From Desulfocapsa sp. (GTDB lineage: Bacteria; Desulfobacterota; Desulfobulbia; Desulfobulbales; Desulfocapsaceae): a stretch of DNA of 7,646 nucleotides. The notes below the pieces were generated by a model. It was not told the origin of the DNA. It saw only the letters and a list, made by a program, of their open reading frames with translations, and ran no database searches. Location: the NCBI GenBank assembly GCA_029942265.1, contig JAOZTO010000106.1, forward strand, positions 1 to 7,646, given 5' to 3'. Numbering within the stretch: the first letter of the stretch is position 1; each line of letters begins with the position of its first letter. This document shows, piece after piece, positions 5,185 to 7,646 of this stretch. A program made the position numbers and the translations under genes.

Positions 5185-7290
5185 CTAATAATCAAAATCA
5201 AATTCAAACGGCAACGCAGATTTTTCAAAATGGCGCAGAACTTTTTTCAACACGTGAAGTGTGGGAACCTGAAAAGTCACTTCCCAGGCAGGTGTTGGAG
5301 TTGGTTTCTTTGAAAGAAGAGCCACATCTAAAATTTTCATCTCTTCAGGAGCCACACTTAAAAGCATCAAAATTCTATGCCGAGTTGCTGCCATAATCAC
5401 CAAAGACTGCGGTTTGTCAACGTTTGTCTCCCGAAGTCGCCAACGTAAATGAACAATATCTTCTCGCTGAAACTGCACTCTCTTCAATTGTGGGCAATTC
5501 TTCTGGTGGATCGAAAGTCCCCTTTCACTTAAAAAAGCAAACAACCCCTTGTCAGTTGGATTTGGTTTGCAACAGGCAGAAATTTTGGTTGTCACAGGAT
5601 CAAGAGCATTGAGTTCCACTTTATTTAATTGTCCCATGGGATCGACAAAAGGTGACTTTCCTTCATATAGTTTTTCTTTCACTTGATGAATTAAACTGGA
5701 CAAACGTAAACGCCCCTCTCCCACAAAAACATACAATTCATCAAGATCTGTCAATGCGAAATGGTCAAGAATTGCCTGCAAACCAGTATTAGACAAAAAA
5801 TCAACAGGAAGACCATACCTCAGCATTTCCTGGCTAACTATCGACATGCCAATGGTTTTTGACAACACCTGCCTACGAACACGAAACGTTCGTGCAAGCT
5901 CTGCTCTTGCACGCGGTGTTCGGCATAATTCAAGCATGGACGGTTGAAACTGGAGCACATAATCAGCACGCAATATGCGAACAACATCACCATCACGAAG
6001 CTTATGGTCAAAGGAAACTTTTTTACTTCCAATCATTGCTCCGGTACAACTATGGCCAACATCAGTATGAATCCTAAAAGCAAAATCAAGAACTGTTGAT
6101 TGTGCAGGTAGACAAAAAAGATCCCCCCCAGGAGTATATGTATAAATTTCCTTTCGCCCACTTGCCGCAATAACTTCTCTGTAAGACCCCGCGTCACCTG
6201 ATCCTATAACATCGAACATTTCTTGGATTTCTTTGATAAAATATCGCTGATTACTGCTTTTTGATGTCCAGTCTTTAAATAGGCCGCGTTGAGCTCGCCT
6301 GGCCATATTTTCTGTTCGAATTTTGAAGAGATACTTATGTCCTTTTATGTTAGCCCTTGCATGCAAGCCTTGGTATCCTGTGGGCTTAGGGTTACTAATA
6401 AAATCACGAATAGTTCGTGGAATAGGGGGGAAGGTTTGATTCAGAATCCCAAGGACGGGGTAACAGGACTGGCTATCATCAGCCATTATTAGAATTTCAA
6501 GAGGATTATCGATCTGTTTTCTTAAGATCCGATTAGAGGGGTCATAGTACGCCCATAACCCTTTGGTACGTATAGTAATTTCAACATTCAACCACATTTT
6601 CTGAAAACTTTCTTCCAGCAACTCTACAATTTCCCTGGCATCAGGAGACTGCTTTAGCAGCCGTATCTGACCGAGTAATTTTGTTCCTTGTTTAGGAAAT
6701 TTATAAGACAAGGCTAGATTATACATCTCACGCTTTAGACTAAACAGGCCAAAAACTGTTGCCAACGGTGCATAAATATCCAGTGTTTCATCGGATATCT
6801 TTTGCCGTTTATGCTTAGGCATTGCACCAAGAGTTCGTAAGTTATGTAGACGGTCTGCTAGTTTTACAAGCATTACTTCCGGTCTCAGCGCAGCCCCAGT
6901 GAAAATTTTCCGATGCACCTTCTTGCTTAGTGCCTGTTTGTCACTTGAATCTTGAGTTACTTTCGTACATCCGTCAACTATTGCAGCAACGAAAGAACCA
7001 TATTTCTCATCAACAATCTCTATAGTCACTTCATCCACATCTTCCACGGTATCATGAAGAAGTGCGGCAGAAAGTATTTCAGGATCAACCACATCCATTT
7101 CTTCCGCCAATATTTTAGCAACGGAACAGGGGTGCATAATGTATGCTTCCCCTGATCGCCGCCACTGGTCATCATGAGCATCGGTGGCAAAATCAAGGGC
7201 AGCCCAAAACAGATGTGCCTTAGAATTGGAACCCAGCAAAGGGCGCATCTGGCTTCTATACAGCTCTAGGTCAAAAGGAATTTGTTGCAT
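5185..7290 (-). CDS. RelA/SpoT homologue (RSH), (p)ppGpp hydrolase with a probably degenerate synthetase domain
   Basis: A long RSH protein of 701 aa, the usual size. The HD hydrolase domain (about 25-200) is intact: R44, H53, H79-D80, E83-D84, and KLADRLHNLRTL with D146 and N150, matching the Mn-binding and catalytic residues of bifunctional Rel. The synthetase domain (about 235-345) is recognisable by PIPRTIRDFISNPKPTGYQGLH (289-310), but the GRPKHIYSIY block is eroded to IRTKGLWAYY (240-249), the YDLxAxRI segment is IDNPLEILI (260-268), and the catalytic Glu of the ExQIRT motif is Leu in LFKIRT (321-326). A TGS domain (381-441), helical region (448-545), zinc-finger motif with C573, C574, H595 and C599, and a divergent ACT-like end follow. 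It should degrade (p)ppGpp in the stringent response and probably cannot make it (inference). The ATG at 7290 has no strong ribosome-binding site. Confidence 0.93.
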   Translation of the reverse strand: MQQIPFDLELYRSQMRPLLGSNSKAHLFWAALDFATDAHDDQWRRSGEAYIMHPCSVAKILAEEMDVVDPEILSAALLHDTVEDVDEVTIEIVDEKYGSFVAAIVDGCTKVTQDSSDKQALSKKVHRKIFTGAALRPEVMLVKLADRLHNLRTLGAMPKHKRQKISDETLDIYAPLATVFGLFSLKREMYNLALSYKFPKQGTKLLGQIRLLKQSPDAREIVELLEESFQKMWLNVEITIRTKGLWAYYDPSNRILRKQIDNPLEILIMADDSQSCYPVLGILNQTFPPIPRTIRDFISNPKPTGYQGLHARANIKGHKYLFKIRTENMARRAQRGLFKDWTSKSSNQRYFIKEIQEMFDVIGSGDAGSYREVIAASGRKEIYTYTPGGDLFCLPAQSTVLDFAFRIHTDVGHSCTGAMIGSKKVSFDHKLRDGDVVRILRADYVLQFQPSMLELCRTPRARAELARTFRVRRQVLSKTIGMSIVSQEMLRYGLPVDFLSNTGLQAILDHFALTDLDELYVFVGEGRLRLSSLIHQVKEKLYEGKSPFVDPMGQLNKVELNALDPVTTKISACCKPNPTDKGLFAFLSERGLSIHQKNCPQLKRVQFQREDIVHLRWRLRETNVDKPQSLVIMAATRHRILMLLSVAPEEMKILDVALLSKKPTPTPAWEVTFQVPTLHVLKKVLRHFEKSALPFEFDFDY

Positions 7291-7494
7291 AGTTAATTAA
7301 GATGGACTCGTAAAAAGTCTGAATTTAAGATGAATTCATATTTATTCAAATAGCACGAAAACCAGAATAGGTACTATAGTTGCTCTTCAGCAACATCCAG
7401 CTTCGCTCATTTGTTAATGATTTAGGTAAAGTCACATCAATACAATTGCTTTTAAAGAAATCATGACTATCCTACCATTTATGAGTCCGTTGAT
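7291..7494. other. Upstream region of the RSH gene, no gene seen
   Basis: AT-rich noncoding sequence upstream of the leftward RSH gene. It contains a short inverted repeat, GACT at 7305-7308 with AGTC at 7316-7319 around CGTAAAA, and a small perfect hairpin at 7379-7394. Candidate leftward promoter boxes are weak; no convincing sigma70 pair could be fixed. The left arm of the long palindrome begins near 7477. Confidence 0.5.
7379..7394. other. Small perfect hairpin (6-bp stem, 4-base loop)
   Basis: GTTGCT (7379-7384) and AGCAAC (7389-7394) are exact reverse complements around a CTTC loop. No T-run follows on either strand, so a terminator is not supported. It lies about 90 bp upstream of the RSH start and could be a leader structure or a regulator site. 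Confidence 0.4.
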
Positions 7495-7629
7495 TTAATA
7501 GCATTTTGGTTCGATGTCGAGATAAATGGAAAATTTTACCACAGGCATATAGTTGATATTCCGAGGATAAAATTTTTCATTTAACGAAGAAATCGGGACA
7601 AAAGGCATTAAATCAACAGGCTCATTTAT
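7477..7629. repeat. Long imperfect palindrome (arms of about 70 bp)
   Basis: The two halves of this stretch are reverse complements with mismatches. GTTGATTTAAT (7489-7499) pairs perfectly with 7607-7617; CATTTTGG-type sequence at 7502-7508 pairs with 7599-7605 except for one position; 7512-7515 pairs with 7592-7595; and 7523-7538 pairs with 7568-7583 with one G-T position. The centre (7546-7560) holds a short ATAT/ATAT stem. The whole could fold into one long hairpin as DNA or RNA. It may be a miniature inverted-repeat (MITE-like) element or a structured RNA; no transposase is seen. Confidence 0.6.
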
Positions 7630-7646
7630 AACATAGAAGACACAAG
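7495..7646 (-). CDS. Possible 3' end of an unidentified gene entering from the right edge
   Basis: On the minus strand a frame is open from the window edge to a TAA at 7495-7497, giving the last 49 or so residues of a possible protein (it ends IYLDIEPKCY and contains NEPVDLMPF). I do not recognise it. It overlaps the long palindrome almost completely, and the plus strand of the same palindrome also has a 42-codon open stretch (7456-7581) without a start codon, so the open frame may be accidental. If real, the gene would lie about 200 bp upstream of the RSH gene in the same direction. Confidence 0.2.
   Translation of the reverse strand, partial: CVFYVINEPVDLMPFVPISSLNEKFYPRNINYMPVVKFSIYLDIEPKCY

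Noticed and set aside
5125..7155. Plus-strand open frames of 62-74 aa opposite the RSH gene
   Set aside because: Antisense shadows of a full-length conserved protein.
7456..7584. 42-codon plus-strand open stretch in the palindrome
   Set aside because: It has no start codon or ribosome-binding site, and its similarity to the minus-strand frame follows from the palindrome.

Overview
The window looks like a chromosomal piece of an anaerobic, moderately AT-rich bacterium. A deltaproteobacterium / Desulfobacterota (sulfate-reducer type) is the best guess, based on a soluble molybdopterin oxidoreductase paired with a polyferredoxin and on overall protein style. This is inference; there is no rRNA or phylogenetic marker to prove it.

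Layout. Positions 64-3422, minus strand: a three-gene cluster read right to left. It holds a soluble molybdenum/[4Fe-4S] oxidoreductase (about 676 aa), an N-formylglutamate-amidohydrolase-like hydrolase (271 aa) and a four-cluster ferredoxin (133 aa). Gaps of about 53 and 57 bp suggest one transcript. The ferredoxin is the natural electron partner of the Mo enzyme; the role of the hydrolase between them is not obvious and makes the cluster interesting. Positions 3423-3649: a divergent intergenic region with a good sigma70-type promoter towards aat, embedded in an 11-bp perfect inverted repeat. Positions 3650-4882, plus strand: aat (leucyl/phenylalanyl-tRNA-protein transferase, N-end rule) and, 18 bp behind it, a small protein with an N-terminal zinc ribbon and a domain resembling the TSCPD domain of class II ribonucleotide reductases. 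Positions 4883-5184: a convergent gap with a heptameric repeat that folds into a hairpin. Positions 5185-7290, minus strand: a full-length RelA/SpoT homologue (701 aa) whose (p)ppGpp hydrolase site is complete but whose synthetase site has lost key residues. Positions 7291-7646: mostly noncoding, with a small perfect hairpin, a roughly 150-bp imperfect palindrome, and possibly the 3' end of another minus-strand gene running off the right edge.

There is no CRISPR array, transposase, tRNA or rRNA. Most genes belong to known families. The points worth a second look are the Mo oxidoreductase / formylglutamate-hydrolase-like / ferredoxin cassette, the probably hydrolase-only RSH protein, the stand-alone zinc-ribbon-TSCPD protein, the symmetric promoter region between the divergent operons, and the long palindrome at the right end.
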